In this document: positions 1 through 12,578 of the stretch, one piece after another
Layout of the letters: each line of letters begins with the position of its first letter
How positions within the stretch are numbered: the stretch's first letter is position 1
Assembly (NCBI GenBank): GCA_030272585.1
Contig: BSYQ01000009.1
Location: forward strand, 806,001-870,000
Origin: Bryopsis sp. KO-2023
Taxonomy: Eukaryota > Chlorophyta > Ulvophyceae > Bryopsidales > Bryopsidaceae
Reading direction: 5' to 3'
Length of the DNA: 64,000 nt
Made by a program: the position numbers and the translations under genes
Notes under the pieces: generated by a model
Database searches by the model: none
What the model saw: only the letters and a program-made list of their open reading frames with translations
Told to the model about the DNA's origin: nothing

Positions 1-1171
1 GAACTATGAGGGAAATCCTGGTAGTTAGAATAGACATGTGGGAGTAGCTTGTTGAAAGAACTTGTACATAGATAGGAGATGTAAGTATGATGCCAGAACT
101 GACCATTGGTTTTACTCAGAGGCATCACCTGTGTTTGTATTCTGAAGGGCTTGAGCAGTCGATGCTCCCAATTTCCACCCCTTACATCATTCAATCCTTA
201 CCAAAATATTGTCCTGTGCACGTGGTTTCAATTGTCCTGCTGTCTGGTTGGGGTGCTTGATTGAAAAGGCAATCCCCACAGAACAATGAAGAAATCGAAA
301 AGGGTTTCCCAATCACCCCACTTCCTACTTTTGGCCACACCTTTGCAAGGGGAAAAAAAAATGCAGAATGCGTTTCGATGCCTTGTTTGAAGAGGAAATG
401 TGCTGGCTTTCATTTTGTGAGGTTCCTTAAATATGGGGTCTACTGGAGAAAAGTAGAGTTTTGAATTTGGTGCCTGGCCAAACTTATTTTGGCTACTTCG
501 CAACTTGATTTGAGTACCTTTGTGAGGGCTGAGCTGCTATGGAAAAGCAACTTATGGGCTGTTTTGTGTAATGTTTGGAAAAACAATCTACTGGTAAAAT
601 TCTGGGACGGTGCATGTCAGCCAGGAATTGGTGAAACAAAAGAATACTGGGGGGGGTATTTCTCCATGGTTTGAATAAGAACATTTTTTAGGGCTGTTCT
701 TGATACTTTTTTGTATTTGTTAAGGAGGGGACTCTCTTTTGATGTAATATTTCGACAAGATTGCTATCAACCTGAATGTCAGATTTGATCTGTTCACCTC
801 ACTTCAAGCTTGCACTGCAGAATAAATATATATATTATGTATTTCCATTCATTATAGAGAATAAATCTTGGTTTTTGAGCAGCACAACCAAAGTGGCAGA
901 ACATACGATCATACAGTTTCTGCCAGCATCAATGAAAAGTTTTCTTTAAGCACAACACTGGGATGAATTTGGTTGGTAAATCAAATAACAAAACACCACC
1001 CCAATACGACAACCTGATGGGTTGGCTTGTACGATGGACCAATTCTTTTCACTAACTCACTGCAAACCCCAATAATCAAATATATGATTCCACTTGCAAC
1101 ACTGCCACAGCACTAAGCCTAATTAATCATCGTTTCGAAAAGAAAAAAGAAAAAAAAAACCAAAGCATACA
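1..1171. other. Non-coding left edge
   Basis: No convincing exon was found on either strand. The stretch is AT-rich with short open frames that lack recognisable protein character or matching splice signals. Its right part probably holds the 3' UTR of the helicase gene that ends at 1172 on the minus strand. Confidence 0.5.
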
Positions 1172-4100
1172 TTAACCTTTCGACTTCTTTTTTCTTTTCA
1201 ACACGCTTTGCATGATCAACTCGGCATCATCCACATCATCAAGGGCTCCTTTTCTTTTTCCTTTTCTGTGTGCCTCTTTTGATCCTTCGCCACCCTCCCT
1301 CAATTGGGCTGCTGCAAGTCTCTGAGATTCGTTTATCCGCTCCAGCAATAACAGCACTTCATCCTTCTGGTGGGGAAATTCCTCCATTTTTTGACCTGAA
1401 AAAAAAAAAAAAACACGAGTGAAAATGGAGGATTTGCAGGAATTCCACCAGGAGTATGACTCACTACTTTCCATGGGGTTTTGTCAAACGCAACACTCTC
1501 TGAACGGATTCTATCTTGTCTTTTACCAATGATCAGAAACACCACTAACCAACACACCCACAAGCACTTCCACATTTTATTTAAAGATGGAACAAAAACG
1601 GGCAGCGACATCAGCGTGATCAAATCAATGTTTTTTATCCTGATTTTTTTCGGGGACATGACTTACCAAAATAAATCTCTGTGAAGTACAATTCAGTTTC
1701 AAAACATGCAAATATGTTTTTTTTTAGTTCACATTTTTTTATTTCTTTTTTTGTATGGACGACAACCGACCTGTCAAGAACTCAATCCTCTGGAACATCT
1801 CTACATCATATTGTGTAACGATGGTGACTGCCCTTCCAGATCTGCCAGCTCTTGCAGTTCGACCCACTCTGTGCACATAGTCTTTCGGATTCGGAGGGAC
1901 ATCGTAGTTGATCACCACATCCACTGAAGGAATGTCCAAACCCCTGCTGGCAACATCCGTCGCCACAAGAATGCCCCTCTCACCCGATTTGAACTTGTTC
2001 AACGCTGCTATCCTCTTGACCTGGTCACATTCTAGTGCAGTCATGTTAAAAAAACACCAACTTGCCCTCTGAAAATGCTTCTTACAGCTTCCCTGTCTTT
2101 TTCTTTTCTTAAAAAAAAAGAAACGAAAAAATATGCACTGTCTCGTGGATAAAATGACATCAAGATTTGCACTTCAGGATTTTGACTTCGAAATCAACTT
2201 TGATCACATTTCCACCAGGCAGAATGCTGAATGAATTCGTGAAAAGTGTCAAAGGGGATGTTTTTACTGCTAGTGCTGCCTCCACACCTGGGTCATTTGT
2301 CCATGAATAGGAACAGCTCCAAATCCTAGGTTTCGTAAAACCAACGCAACTCGCCGACTGGCTTCGCAAGTCCGTGTAAAAATCTATAGCAATTCACCAC
2401 ATGCCATTAAGATTCTACAGGGAATGAATCTGAGGGAGCAATAATTCCTCCAGCCCCTAAAAGAAAAAGCAGATATCCACCCCAAATTGGACTGGGTTCA
2501 CCATCAAGGCCCAAGTGTTGTTTTTTGTTTTTTTTCTGATGATAGGTGTAAACTAAACCAAGATGTAAAGTTCTGCTTACGATGAAGGCGCTTCCATTGA
2601 GTTCATTAACGGCAAAAGCCAAGTAGCAATCCTTGTGCTTTGCTGGGACGAACAAGTACTGTTGCCTCAGAGTTTCCACCGTGGAGTACTTAGAGGCAAC
2701 CTCCACCTGCCCATAGCAAAATCCCAAATAACACGGTTTTAACTTCTTTTCTGACCAACCATGGTTCTTCTCACAAACTGGCCCCCCCACCAAAAAAATA
2801 AAAAATAAAAGAAAAAAAGAAAAATGATTTTGGACACCTTCTTCCACTGCCCATGTTGCAACATTCTGTCCAAGGATGTTATATGTTTGGTGCTCCAGAC
2901 GGTTGAATTTTAATCCGATGTTACCTTGACTGGATCTCTGAGACACGCCCGCTGAAGTTTTTGAACCTTATTAGTCATTGTTGCTGAGAACAGCTGAGTA
3001 CGTCGAGCCCTAGGAATAACCTACACAAAACAAACACGATTACTCTCCAATTTTATTATTTTTGATGCGAAAATGTCCGCAGAGCCCACAACACACTTCA
3101 AGAAAGAGTAGCCAAGTGAACTGGCAGGAGCACCTTCAATATTTGATCGATGTCTTCCTCGAAGTCCATGTCCAAGAGCTTGTCTGCCTCGTCCAACACC
3201 AGATGCTTCAGTTTGGATAAAGAAAACCCCTGCACATAAAACATGCCACCAAAATCAACTCCGTGAAAAACATAAAAAAGAATTTGTACGCTCCAGGATT
3301 CTGATATTCCACCAACTGTCCTTCTCATTTTTGGACCTTTCTTATATCCTTTTCTTAGAAACATGAGTAAGAAATGTGATCTGACACAAGCATGAAGAAA
3401 TCATGTCAGACCAGATGAGAAAACCAGTTTTATGAGCTTTCGAATAAATTGTTTTCGGGATAAATTTTTCTGAATCGCCCAGGTCCTACAGCTCAGTCAG
3501 ACATAGGATGGGCTTTCGCATATCGCACACCTTAGTATTTGTTAAATGATCCACCACTCTTCCCGGAGTCCCAACAATCACATGTGGACCCCTCCCCAGC
3601 GCCACCGCTTGAGCCATCTTGTCAACTCCCCCCACAAGAGCTGCACATTTCGCTGAAATACCCTGACCCAATGTTTCAAACTGCTCGGAAATCTGAAGTG
3701 CCAGCTCTCTGGTGGGGGATAAGACCAATGCATAGAAAGCTTGCGGTTTATCCAGCAAAGATTGGAGAATGGGCAAAGCGAAAGCGCCCGTTTTTCCAGA
3801 CCCTGTCTGAGCTAAGCCAATAACGTCCCTGTCTGGATCACACCTGGTCGCTCAATTGAGAATTGTCATGGAAATTTGTAACATGGTTTGCCTTAAATAG
3901 AGCATATTTTTTTCCTCAAATTTCCACACTCACCAGGTGCTCAAATTTTAAAATTTTAGAGTTTGTATTCAAGTGTAGACCTTGTGGATCCCTATCGGCG
4001 TCAGGGTCTGAATTTTTGAATGCAAATAACATCTTTTTTCAAAGGGAACACCACCCACTTTGCAGAATGAGTGGAATGGATTCCTCTTGAATCCTCATTG

Positions 4101-4221
4101 GTTTTTTCCAGCCCATGTCGACGGCCATCTCAGCCAGCTCGGGGCAAACGCCCAGCTTCGTGAACAACTCCACGGACTGGGCCCGTTCGTCCGCGTTCAC
4201 CATTTCCTCTTTAGACGCCAT
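1172..4221 (-). CDS. DDX47: DEAD-box ATP-dependent RNA helicase, DDX47/Rrp3 family
   Basis: Predicted nucleolar RNA helicase for early 18S rRNA processing (family knowledge of Rrp3/DDX47/plant RH10). Eight exons join in phase: 4055-4221, 3531-3843, 3134-3229, 2925-3020, 2581-2706, 2288-2383, 1771-2020 and 1172-1395, giving 455 aa, the usual length for DDX47. Visible motifs in order are Q motif (RIQEESIP), motif I AQTGSGKT, Ia [10 protein letters not shown], Ib TPGR, motif II DEAD, motif III SAT, and C-terminal RecA motifs [10 protein letters not shown] and [10 protein letters not shown]. The C-terminus is GQKMEEFP...QKDEV followed by a Lys/Arg-rich tail, which is typical of DDX47 rather than of other DEAD-box subfamilies. 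The start is the first ATG in frame (MASKEEM). It is divergent from the next gene with 312 bp between start codons. Confidence 0.93.
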
Positions 4222-4533
4222 CCTGATCCAAAATTGAAGTCCACCCAGACTGGAAACGAACCCAGGAGAAAAACGGTTGATCGCCGACGGACTTTCTAAT
4301 TTACTGCGGTGTGCTGCGCTGTACTGTACTGTGTGACTGATTATGAGCAGCTGCACATCTTCATCGAGTGCAGCACTTAGTTCTCCAGAAAACCAGTGGA
4401 GGGAACTCCTCTTCGTTTTTCACGAAGGATTCTGCCCAGTGTAACTGCGACAGCATCAGGACGCTAGTAGTGGAGTTCTTGGTCGTAACCGGGAAGGTTC
4501 GAAGTACTGGGTGGCACACACGGATTTCTGACG
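4222..4533. promoter_or_regulatory. Divergent intergenic region, DDX47 / membrane coiled-coil gene
   Basis: 312 bp separate two head-to-head start codons, so both promoters must lie here or overlap the 5' UTRs. It is richer in G+C than the flanking introns. No TATA box or named element can be assigned. Confidence 0.5.
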
Positions 4534-5827
4534 ATGTTCACCACATGTCTGGGGGGTTCTGGTTTCGCGTATTTGCCACCTCGTGGTGGACGAACGCGAA
4601 GGAGGAAGCCCAGCTCTCGAAGGGATTCTGCGACGGGCAAGCAAACATCGTCGACGAGTGGAAACGTCAAGTCGTCTGGGTCGACGAAACCTGTCGGGGC
4701 CCCTGTGGGAGGAAACTGGTTCAGTGAGCAGTGGGCGAAGTATACGGAATTCATGGGCACCTCTGTGGGGGACATAAAGAAAAAATCACAGAAATTTGAA
4801 GTGCCAGGTGTGGAATCTGAGATTGAGTTTTCAATAGATATTGATTGGGGATTTTTGATGGGGAGAAATTGTTGGATTCCAATGGAGAGCATGCAGTTTA
4901 AAACATCTGCATGAAGGTTTGGGTTCAATTTTGGGAATTTTGTGTAGTGGCAATATTGGTGGTGAAATTTGTCTGCAAGCCTCAATCTGTTGTGAGATCG
5001 AATGCTTCCAAACAGAAGATGCCCTGTCTGTTTCTTTGTATTGCGTTTTCTGTGAAAAGTGTGGGTCGAAATTTTGCTGTGTTGCTGTGGATTTAGTGAA
5101 GGTGGATGTTGATTGGGTGAAACCCACTCTGACTAGCATGCAAGAGATGGCCACTGAATCTTGGGAGAAACTGCCCCCGGGGGTTCAGCGATTAGCTCCC
5201 TACCTGGGGATCAGTCTATTGACAGGATTCCTTGTCCAGAAGCTGAACAACCGGAGAGTCAATGCTGAGGTAGAGGACCCTGGTGCAAAAAATTTGCTCT
5301 TGTAGTTTTGGCATGAGCAGCCCTTGTTAAGGAAATGCAACTAGCTCAGTCTTCGTTTGTTTTTCCAAAATATATGATTTAGTGAATGGGTGGTTGTGAT
5401 GGATAATTTGCAGAGGCACAGAAATGAAGAACTCCAGACCCAGATCGTTGATCTTTTGAAGGAGAACAAGTCTCTGGAAAAAGAAATCAAAGGAATGAAG
5501 GTGAGACAGACAGATCAGCAGAAAGAAGGTGCAAAGAATGTGGATCTTTTTCTTGGGCAGTTTGACAATCTGAATTCTTACAATCTCGATTCTTGAATTG
5601 AGAGGATGTGCGATAAGAGCTCCTACATTTGGCTGAGAGCAAAGGCACGGGGTGTGCATGTGATATTGTAGATGGACGCCTATTCGTCGCCTCAGTTTGC
5701 GAATCAGGCGAAGATGGCTGCTGCGGTGGCTCAAGCAACCACTGCAGCTGCTCAGGCGGCAGAAGCAGCAGCAACCGCTGCCAAAGCTTGTGGTATCAGA
5801 ATCCGGAAAGCAGTGCCACAGAAGTAA
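4534..5827 (+). CDS. Unknown single-pass membrane protein with coiled-coil C-terminus, probably plastid- or mitochondrion-targeted
   Basis: Not recognised as a known family. Four exons join in one frame: 4534-4807, 5097-5269, 5414-5500 and 5672-5827, giving 229 aa. The first ATG follows an in-frame stop at 4486. The N-terminus is rich in Ser/Arg/Gly and poor in acids (GGRTRRRKPSSRRDS), like an organelle transit peptide. The middle holds an amphipathic part (KYTEFMGTSVGDIKKK) and one hydrophobic segment (LAPYLGISLLTGFLV). The third exon encodes a heptad-like stretch (ELQTQIVDLLKENKSLEKEI). The last exon encodes an Ala/Gln-rich helix (AAAVAQATTAAAQAAEAAAT) and a basic end. If the donor at 5270 were ignored, the frame would close at 5305. 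The downstream exons keep frame exactly and look like real protein, so I prefer the four-exon model. Confidence 0.6.
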
Positions 5828-7054
5828 GATGCAAAAAACTGTTTCACGGGGGAAAGAAGAATAAGGAAGTAAAAAAAGAAGAAAAAGAAAAGAGTAGGAA
5901 AAAAAAGAAAAAGGAAAGAGTGTTGGTGTGAGATTCTGCCCTGCCTCCTGCAGAGAACGGACGAACAAATAATAAAGAGGAAATTTTTGCTGTCTTTTCA
6001 TTGGGTTATTCTTTTTTTGTGGTCGCGAGGTGACTTTTTGGAGGTGTCATTCTCTCTTGATAAGAAAAAACTGGAAGAACACACAGTATGTATCAATCGG
6101 AACTTTTATTTTTTTTTTCATTTTTTAGCCGAGATGGGCCTGCTGCTGCTCCGGTAGGATAGCATAGGAGCCGGAAGAAAAACTTCCTATCATGCTGAGG
6201 CCTTCATATTAATTTTCCACTCGCATTATTGCATTTTAGCACATTTAGGTCTGGGTAAGAATCAATCGTTTCGTCTCCCCCAAGAGGGATGACCTTTTTT
6301 TTGGTATTATATGGAGCTGAAAGAGTTCACTCGTTGCAGAAGTGTTCAGCAATGGAGTTAAAAACAGCGACGGAGTTATAAAAAAAAAATTATCCTTTAT
6401 TATCTTAATATCTGGGAGTTGTGTGGGTTCAAAAAGAGTGGGGTCTTTTCTGTGATAGAGTGTAGTGCTTGATAGTTACACCTGGAAGTGGAGGTTTTTG
6501 TTCCCTAACAACTCCCATGCAATGGGGCCACTTGGATTTGTCGCACAAATGTATTCTCACATGAATGCATTTTTGTCTTGTATTGAGTACTACTATATTT
6601 AACATGAATTTCTTCAAAATGTAATTGTCGACTTGAAAATTTTGGTCCTGATAGGTAAAAATTTGGATGCAAACAATTTTATCGGAGACATCCTTGAATT
6701 TCATGGAATTTGCTGGTTTCATTAAAGATTCATTTATTCAAAAACAGAACAGACCATCTGTCTGTCTTGCAAGCAACTCCAATACTGGCTACAGTAGCCA
6801 AGTGACATGGAGCCTGACTGTTTGAAAAGTGTGAACAAGTTTTTCTCGGACTTGCCCCAAATCATTACATCGACTCCTATTTCACCCATCCTGAACGAGC
6901 TCTCTCACCCTATCCATTTTTCCCCACGAATGCCAAGCCTAATATTCTCTACTTAATCACATGTAAAACTACCGAACACCCTCCAAAAAGAAAAAGAAAG
7001 AAATCCCTGCAGAAGATGACCTGAGTGAATACTTTGCTAACAAATATGACTGAT
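5828..7054. other. Convergent intergenic region
   Basis: Lies between two 3' ends. It is AT-rich with poly-A/T runs. No exon-like segment was seen, and minus-strand open frames across 5330-6000 are antisense to the coiled-coil gene. Confidence 0.5.
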
Positions 7055-8530
7055 CTAGTCGTCTTTCTTGGATTCCTCCGTGACTTCACTTTCCTCAGCG
7101 TTCTGAGGGTCGCCAGGGTTTTGAAAAGATTCGTATGCAGACAGCCTGTCTTTCAGCTTCTGATTTTCCTCTTCCAGTTCAACTCTCTTGTGGGAGGCTT
7201 TGTAGAAACAAAACAGCCCCCTGAAAAGTAGCCAATCAAAATCAACTGAACATGCCCAGCAGGATAAACACCACTGATGACTCTACAAAACCCGATACTT
7301 TTCCATATCCAATCGTTCTTGGGCAAACAAACATGCACCATCCTTTCAAGAATCAGGACAGTATTAGATCTTCTAATCAAAAGACAAATGGTACTCTGTT
7401 TCTTATCCATCCATCCCAAATCGCCAAAAAAGGATTATCTTTTTGCCTTGAAAAGCGCACGAGCAGCCCCCAAATCAGTTTATTCATTGTTGCAAAACAT
7501 GGTATTGTTTAACAGAGCAAGACCGACACCAGCTCCACACTTTTGGCAATATACGTGTCAGATTTTCACAAATTTCATCCTGCACTTTCCCCACCATCTC
7601 GCAATTCGTTTCCTTTAAAAAAAAATATACATATATAAAAGAGATTTGATGGGGCAACTCACCACCATGACATGAAGGAGAGCGCAGCGATCCAGAAATT
7701 CCGTTCATTTCGCCACTTCTGTCCAAGGTAGTGCTGTCTCTGATTGGCGGACAGTGCCGTATCTGCTGGAGGGCTGAATCTATTATTGATGAGAGTGTTC
7801 TTTGTCATGGCTGTTCAAACGAAGAGAAAAAAAAAAACATTCAGTGACCTGGTCTTTATTTTTTTTCAAACAATCTGAAATAGATAATTGGACAGAGCAA
7901 AGGACAGCAGATACTGATATTCTTTGGACAAAGCAAAAGAGACCTTAGCTTTTTCAACCAAGATTGCTGTTTTTCCGAATGGTAGCACAACACGAGAGCA
8001 TCTTATATTTATCTATATTTTCTATTTGTTTATTCTTACTTTGCAAACCAACAATGAAGCTTGAATGGATACTGAAATAGACATGACCGACCTGCAAGCG
8101 CTACTCCAGTGATGCAGAGCATGACGTGAACCAGCTGGAGACCCCCAACTGATAAACAGAGAAGAATGATTGGGCAATCGATTCAGGGAAACCGATCACG
8201 AACAAAAATCTATGTCGAACAAAGGGAAACAAGATCTCTAGAAAACAAAAAGGGGCAGGTTTCTTTAAGAACAAGATCTCTGGGCAGCTGAACTTACTGA
8301 GGGGAAGCGACATAACATTGTTCGTCAAGCGCAGCACTGTCCTCCTGAAAAACCTGGGATCCACAAGGTTAACCGAGAAAGTCAACATCGAATCCGCGAG
8401 CGGGCAAAGCCACGACGATCGAATTCTGGGTCGATCTCGGCACTCACTTGGGAAAAGGAAGACTGAGGAAAAACAGCAAAACCAAGGGGATCGGAAGAAA
8501 AATCTCCACGAGCAGCCTCCACCCGCTCAT
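7055..8530 (-). CDS. BAP31-like endoplasmic reticulum membrane protein
   Basis: B-cell receptor-associated protein 31 family: an ER membrane chaperone/cargo-sorting factor (family knowledge). Exons join as an N-terminal hydrophobic segment (LLVEIFLPIPLVLLFFLSLP, near 8450-8530), a short linker FFRRTVLRLTNNVMSLPL, a second hydrophobic segment (LVHVMLCITGVALA), the conserved region GQKWRNERNFWIAALSF leading into a third hydrophobic segment, then a short coiled coil (RVELEEENQKLKDRL) and an acidic tail. Predicted length is about 168 aa, shorter than animal BAP31 (about 245 aa) because the coiled-coil tail is short. The protein ends SKKDD, so Lys lies at -3 and -4 and fits the KKxx COPI retrieval signal. 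Divergent from the proteasome gene (302 bp between starts). Confidence 0.8.
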
Positions 8531-8832
8531 GTTCGCGGACTCGACCTCAGATAAACCAAACCGCTGCGGTGCCCCTCGTGACAATTGACTTGGAACCGAA
8601 ACTCGTCTACAACCCTGCTGGAAAAACGTCGACTTTTGCCTTTTTGTGCGGAAGAAGCTGTCGGTCTGTCTTTATGTCCATATGTTCGACTACGGGCTCT
8701 TTTGCCGATATGACTAATGCCAACGTAACTAAAGCAAAATAATCGGCACCAGCTCTGCGAAGCCACTTTTTCCCCAGCGTTCGTCGGAAAAGGCTGTCGT
8801 GAGGTTCCTGTGCGTTGTATCGTTCTGGAAAA
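8531..8832. promoter_or_regulatory. Divergent intergenic region, BAP31-like / proteasome beta-6
   Basis: 302 bp between opposing start codons, higher G+C than the neighbours. A 122-codon minus-strand open frame crosses it but has no protein character, so I regard it as promoter and 5' UTR. Confidence 0.5.
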
Positions 8833-11185
8833 ATGGCAAACGTGAACCCATACGCGGCTCCACCTCTTAATCTGGCTGGAGAGAATCGAACTCAAGCGAC
8901 CTGGAGTCCGTAAGTGATGATTATCTTAGATCCTTCAAAGCACAGTCTGAGTTTCAGTTCTAGCGTGAGCTCGATCGGTGGATCCTTGTCGCTCAGCATT
9001 GCTTCCTGTTGGATTCTTGTGCATTTCGCTGGGAAGTGCATCGTTTGTTTAAATCTTTTGTGTTCTTTTTGTTTGTGTTGTTAGGTATGACAACAATGGC
9101 GGGTAAGACCTGGAGCTCAGGGGAAAATTTTGCTTGGAAAACTAATTAAAGTTCCTATTTCCTGAAAGATCACTGTTAACTTCATTTCCTGGTCCCTCCT
9201 GCAAAGTCTTTCAGTGACCATTCAGCAGTTTGCTTGTGCAATGCAATGTTTTTTCATTGGATGTTTTCGCACTTCCTTGCGTTTTTCCAAACAAGTCATG
9301 TGGATTTTTATTTTTTTTAATTCTATGACTGACTGACTTGCTTTTGGTGGGATATGCGATGTACGTTTTCAGGACATGTTTAGCTGTGGCTGGTGCTGAT
9401 TATTGTATCATCGCTTCGACGACGAGATTGTCGACTGGGTTCAGTGTGCTGTCCAGGGATCACTCCAGCTTGATCAGAATGTGAGTAAATTTTCCGTAAA
9501 TTTTCTTTGAAACCTGTTCATCCACCCACAGTTGCATCCTTTGCAGTGCGAACATTGAATGTACATATAACCCAAGGCAAGATTGCAAATATGGACAACA
9601 CTTCGGCAAAAAATCTTTCAAATGCCCACTCTGCCAATGAAAACGCTTCTTGCAGTCTTGCTGACTTAGGCTATTGAACGATCTTCCGACCTCCATTTTA
9701 CCTGAAGCTGGGAAACCTAGCTTGGCCAAAAATATGCTTCTGTCGTAGATAGTGGAACTGTAATCAAGATTAACTGTAAATGCAAAGAACGTAGGAAAAA
9801 GAGTACTGAAAAGAATTCACGTGGATCATGTGGATTTCTTTTCTTTTATTTGTGTGTGTGGTTTGTATTTTGTTTGCAGTAATGATAAGTGCGTCATTAT
9901 TTCGTCGGGATTCCAGGCCGACATTCGAACATTGCAAAAAGAAATGCAAGCCAGACATGTGATGTACCAACACCAGCACAGCAAACCCATGTCTTGCTCG
10001 GCCATGGCTCAACTCTTGGCAAACACGATGTACTACCGGCGTTTCTTCCCATATTACACTTTCTCTCTCTGTGCCGGAATCGATGAAAAAGGTGTGATTT
10101 GTGTGACCATAAAAAAACAATCACGATGTAACATTAGGGAAAAATGTGACAGTGGAAGGAAAAAAAAAATTGAAAAAATACTTTTGTCGCCTTGTAATCT
10201 CAGGTGTGGGGGCTGTCTACAACTATGATGCTGTGGGAAGCTGCCAAAGAGTCGGCTACTCTTGCTCGGTGAGGTTTTGAACCATTCATTTCGATTTTAA
10301 CGCAGTGGACCTATCGAAATGCTTACCAGGGGCAATACTGACCCATCCACTCAATGGCATGTGATTTTCTGTCATTGTTGTTTGTGATACCCAATTGAAC
10401 CACCTCATCGATTCATGTTGTTGTGATTGAAAAAGGGGTCTGGTGAGAGCTTGATCCAGCCTGTGATGGACAACCAGCTTAAAGCAGCCAATCCGCTGGT
10501 TCTTCCTGCCAGAGTAAGCTAAAATCATAGCACCTTCTTCGAAAAAAATCTTGAACCTTTTCCTAAGCAGTGGCTGAAGTTGATTAACAGTCATTAAACG
10601 TGAATCTCAACACATTCAAATATTCCGGTTGCCATGATGTTCAGAAATTTGTAGAAAGCGGCTGGCTTTTTTTCCTATGATAGCTATTGGTTCTCAGAAA
10701 GATACTGTGAAATGAGCTTTGATTTGGTGCAAGAATTTATCCTCTGTGCTTTCAACACCGCTGTTTTGAAGGATTGGTTAACCAAGCTACCAGTCGATCA
10801 AGCCTTGGATTTGGTCAAAGATGCTTTTTCAGCAGCGGGCGAAAGAGATATATTTACGGTAATGAATGCTTTGAATAATACTGTTGCTTTCATTTGAAAA
10901 AACAGAATCCGTAGAAAATCTTAAGAGTTTGCGGATGACACTGAGTCAAGGCTCTTTGTGATGCAATCGGTTGTTTCAAAATGGGTCATTTTGAATTGAG
11001 AGTTGATCAATCAAGCTGCTCCACACATTCACCATATCTGCGAAGAAAACTAAATATATATGCAGTTTACATGCAAATAAAAAAATGAAAATTTTCTCTT
11101 TTGCTTGCAGGGTGATGCTGTGGAAATTCTCATTGTCACTAAGGATGGCATTACTGAAGACAGGGTGGAGCTGAAGAAAGATTAG
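8833..11185 (+). CDS. PSMB1: 20S proteasome subunit beta-6 (PSMB1/PBF1 type)
   Basis: Non-catalytic beta subunit of the 20S core. About eight short exons: the first ends near 8908, a micro-exon lies at about 9087-9102 (YDNNGG), then about 9373-9480, 9881-10090, 10204-10270, 10437-10513, 10760-10859 and 11111-11185. The N-terminal part reads SPYDNNGGTCLAVAGADY then IIASTTRLSTGFS, matching the beta-6 entry after the propeptide. The middle carries the expected ARHVMYQHQH...MSCSAMAQLLANTMYYRRFFPYYTF block, followed by an IDEKG...GAVYNYDAVGS segment and GESLIQPVMDNQ. The C-terminus is RDIFTGDAVEILIVTKDG. Catalytic-type Asp17 is Thr and Lys33 is absent, as expected for this inactive subunit. Boundaries of the small exons are approximate. 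Confidence 0.92.
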
Positions 11186-12578
11186 ATTTGGCCAATATAT
11201 ACATGGCTTGGTTGAAAAAGAGCCTCATGTGTGTGGGGCTGGGGCTGGGGAAGGGTTCCAGTTTTAGAGGGCGGTCATTGTAGTGTATTGGGATGTGATG
11301 TCAGTGACTTTGGTTGGTGTTGTTTGCAATCAGGAAATGTAGCCAAAAGATCTGAAAATTATGTTGTGAAGCTGACTGCATGTGTGGCTGGGGGGCAGTC
11401 TCTTCAATTAAAATCATGAGAGAAAAGGTGGCGGCAATGTTACACCACCTGGCTTTCTTCCAAAAGAAAAAGGGGCTAAGGGTGATTCCTCTCCCCAGAC
11501 AAAAATGAAACAAAACAAGAATCTTAAGGCAAGGCTATGCATCCAGGAAACACTCAACAGCAAAGCACCAAGGATTTATTAGTTTCTTTGCCAGGATTTT
11601 TTGGATGGGACATGTTTATTCGTTAATGCAAATGAACCAAAAAAACACTTCAGAAGCTTCCAACCACCTACCACACTTGTTATCTAACACATTGTGTGAA
11701 ACCTGGAGGAGTGATTTCTTATAAAACATCTTTAGGTGTGCTGTTGGGTCCTGATTTTCAACACAGGAAAACAAAACAGGCTTTTTTGTTTTGAAAATAC
11801 TGGTGCCTTCCGAGCTTTTCGTATTCAATACTTCCTCATGCAAGAATATTCCAGGGACTTTTCCAAGCTTTCTCTTGTTGCAGGTCAAGATTTGCATTTT
11901 CTTGTAAAAAAATATCTATCCTGTCGATTTCTCCAGGAAGTTTTTTGTGTAAAGGGCAACCAGATTCGAGTCGCTACTCTTCAAGACAACAACACAAAAA
12001 ATTAAAATTCAATAGTGCATTCCCAGTGTATTCCAACTGGAAAAATCAAACAATGGTCCGTTTTTCTGTCAATCTTGCTCCACTTCCCAAATTCCTGACC
12101 AACAAAGCCTTCCCCATCAAAAATATTCCCTGCTCCTGTTTGTGCTGCAAACTTATCAATTTGAATTACTGGCTTTTCATGTCATGCCACACATCTGATA
12201 TCCCATTGAAAAAATTCGGCCAATAATATTCCTTCTGTCCTCCCAACTGACCTGAATATTAAAATGTAATGAAAAAAACTTCAAAAGCTAAAAGTGCATG
12301 GAGGAAATAGTGGGAGCATTGTACCAACTGGAGCAGACACTCTAAAACGTCACCATTTTTCCCCATCAAAGGGTTTTCAAGGTACAGAAGTACCAAAAAA
12401 TAAAAAACAACACAAAAAACTTTCTCTCCATTCTTTTTTTTTTTTTTGTTCCTCCTCAATTCCTCCGGCTTTAGATGGGTACTCATGGCCAAATATCAAC
12501 CAATTTCCCCCGCTGCTTTTTGAAGGTCTTCGAACTTTCTCCCTCTCTCTGGCATGCAGCGCGCCAGACTTCGTCGCA
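11186..12578. other. Convergent intergenic region
   Basis: Between the 3' ends of the proteasome gene and the tail-anchored-like gene. Homopolymer-rich (a T13 run near 12437) with scattered open frames that lack splice partners. Nothing recognised. Confidence 0.45.

Noticed and set aside
5327-6001. Minus-strand open frame of 224 codons
   Set aside because: It is antisense to the coiled-coil gene and its Ser/Phe-rich content mirrors purine-rich plus-strand exons and UTR.
8527-8895. Minus-strand open frame of 122 codons between BAP31-like and proteasome genes
   Set aside because: It overlaps the proteasome first exon in antisense and lacks domain character; the interval is a divergent promoter.
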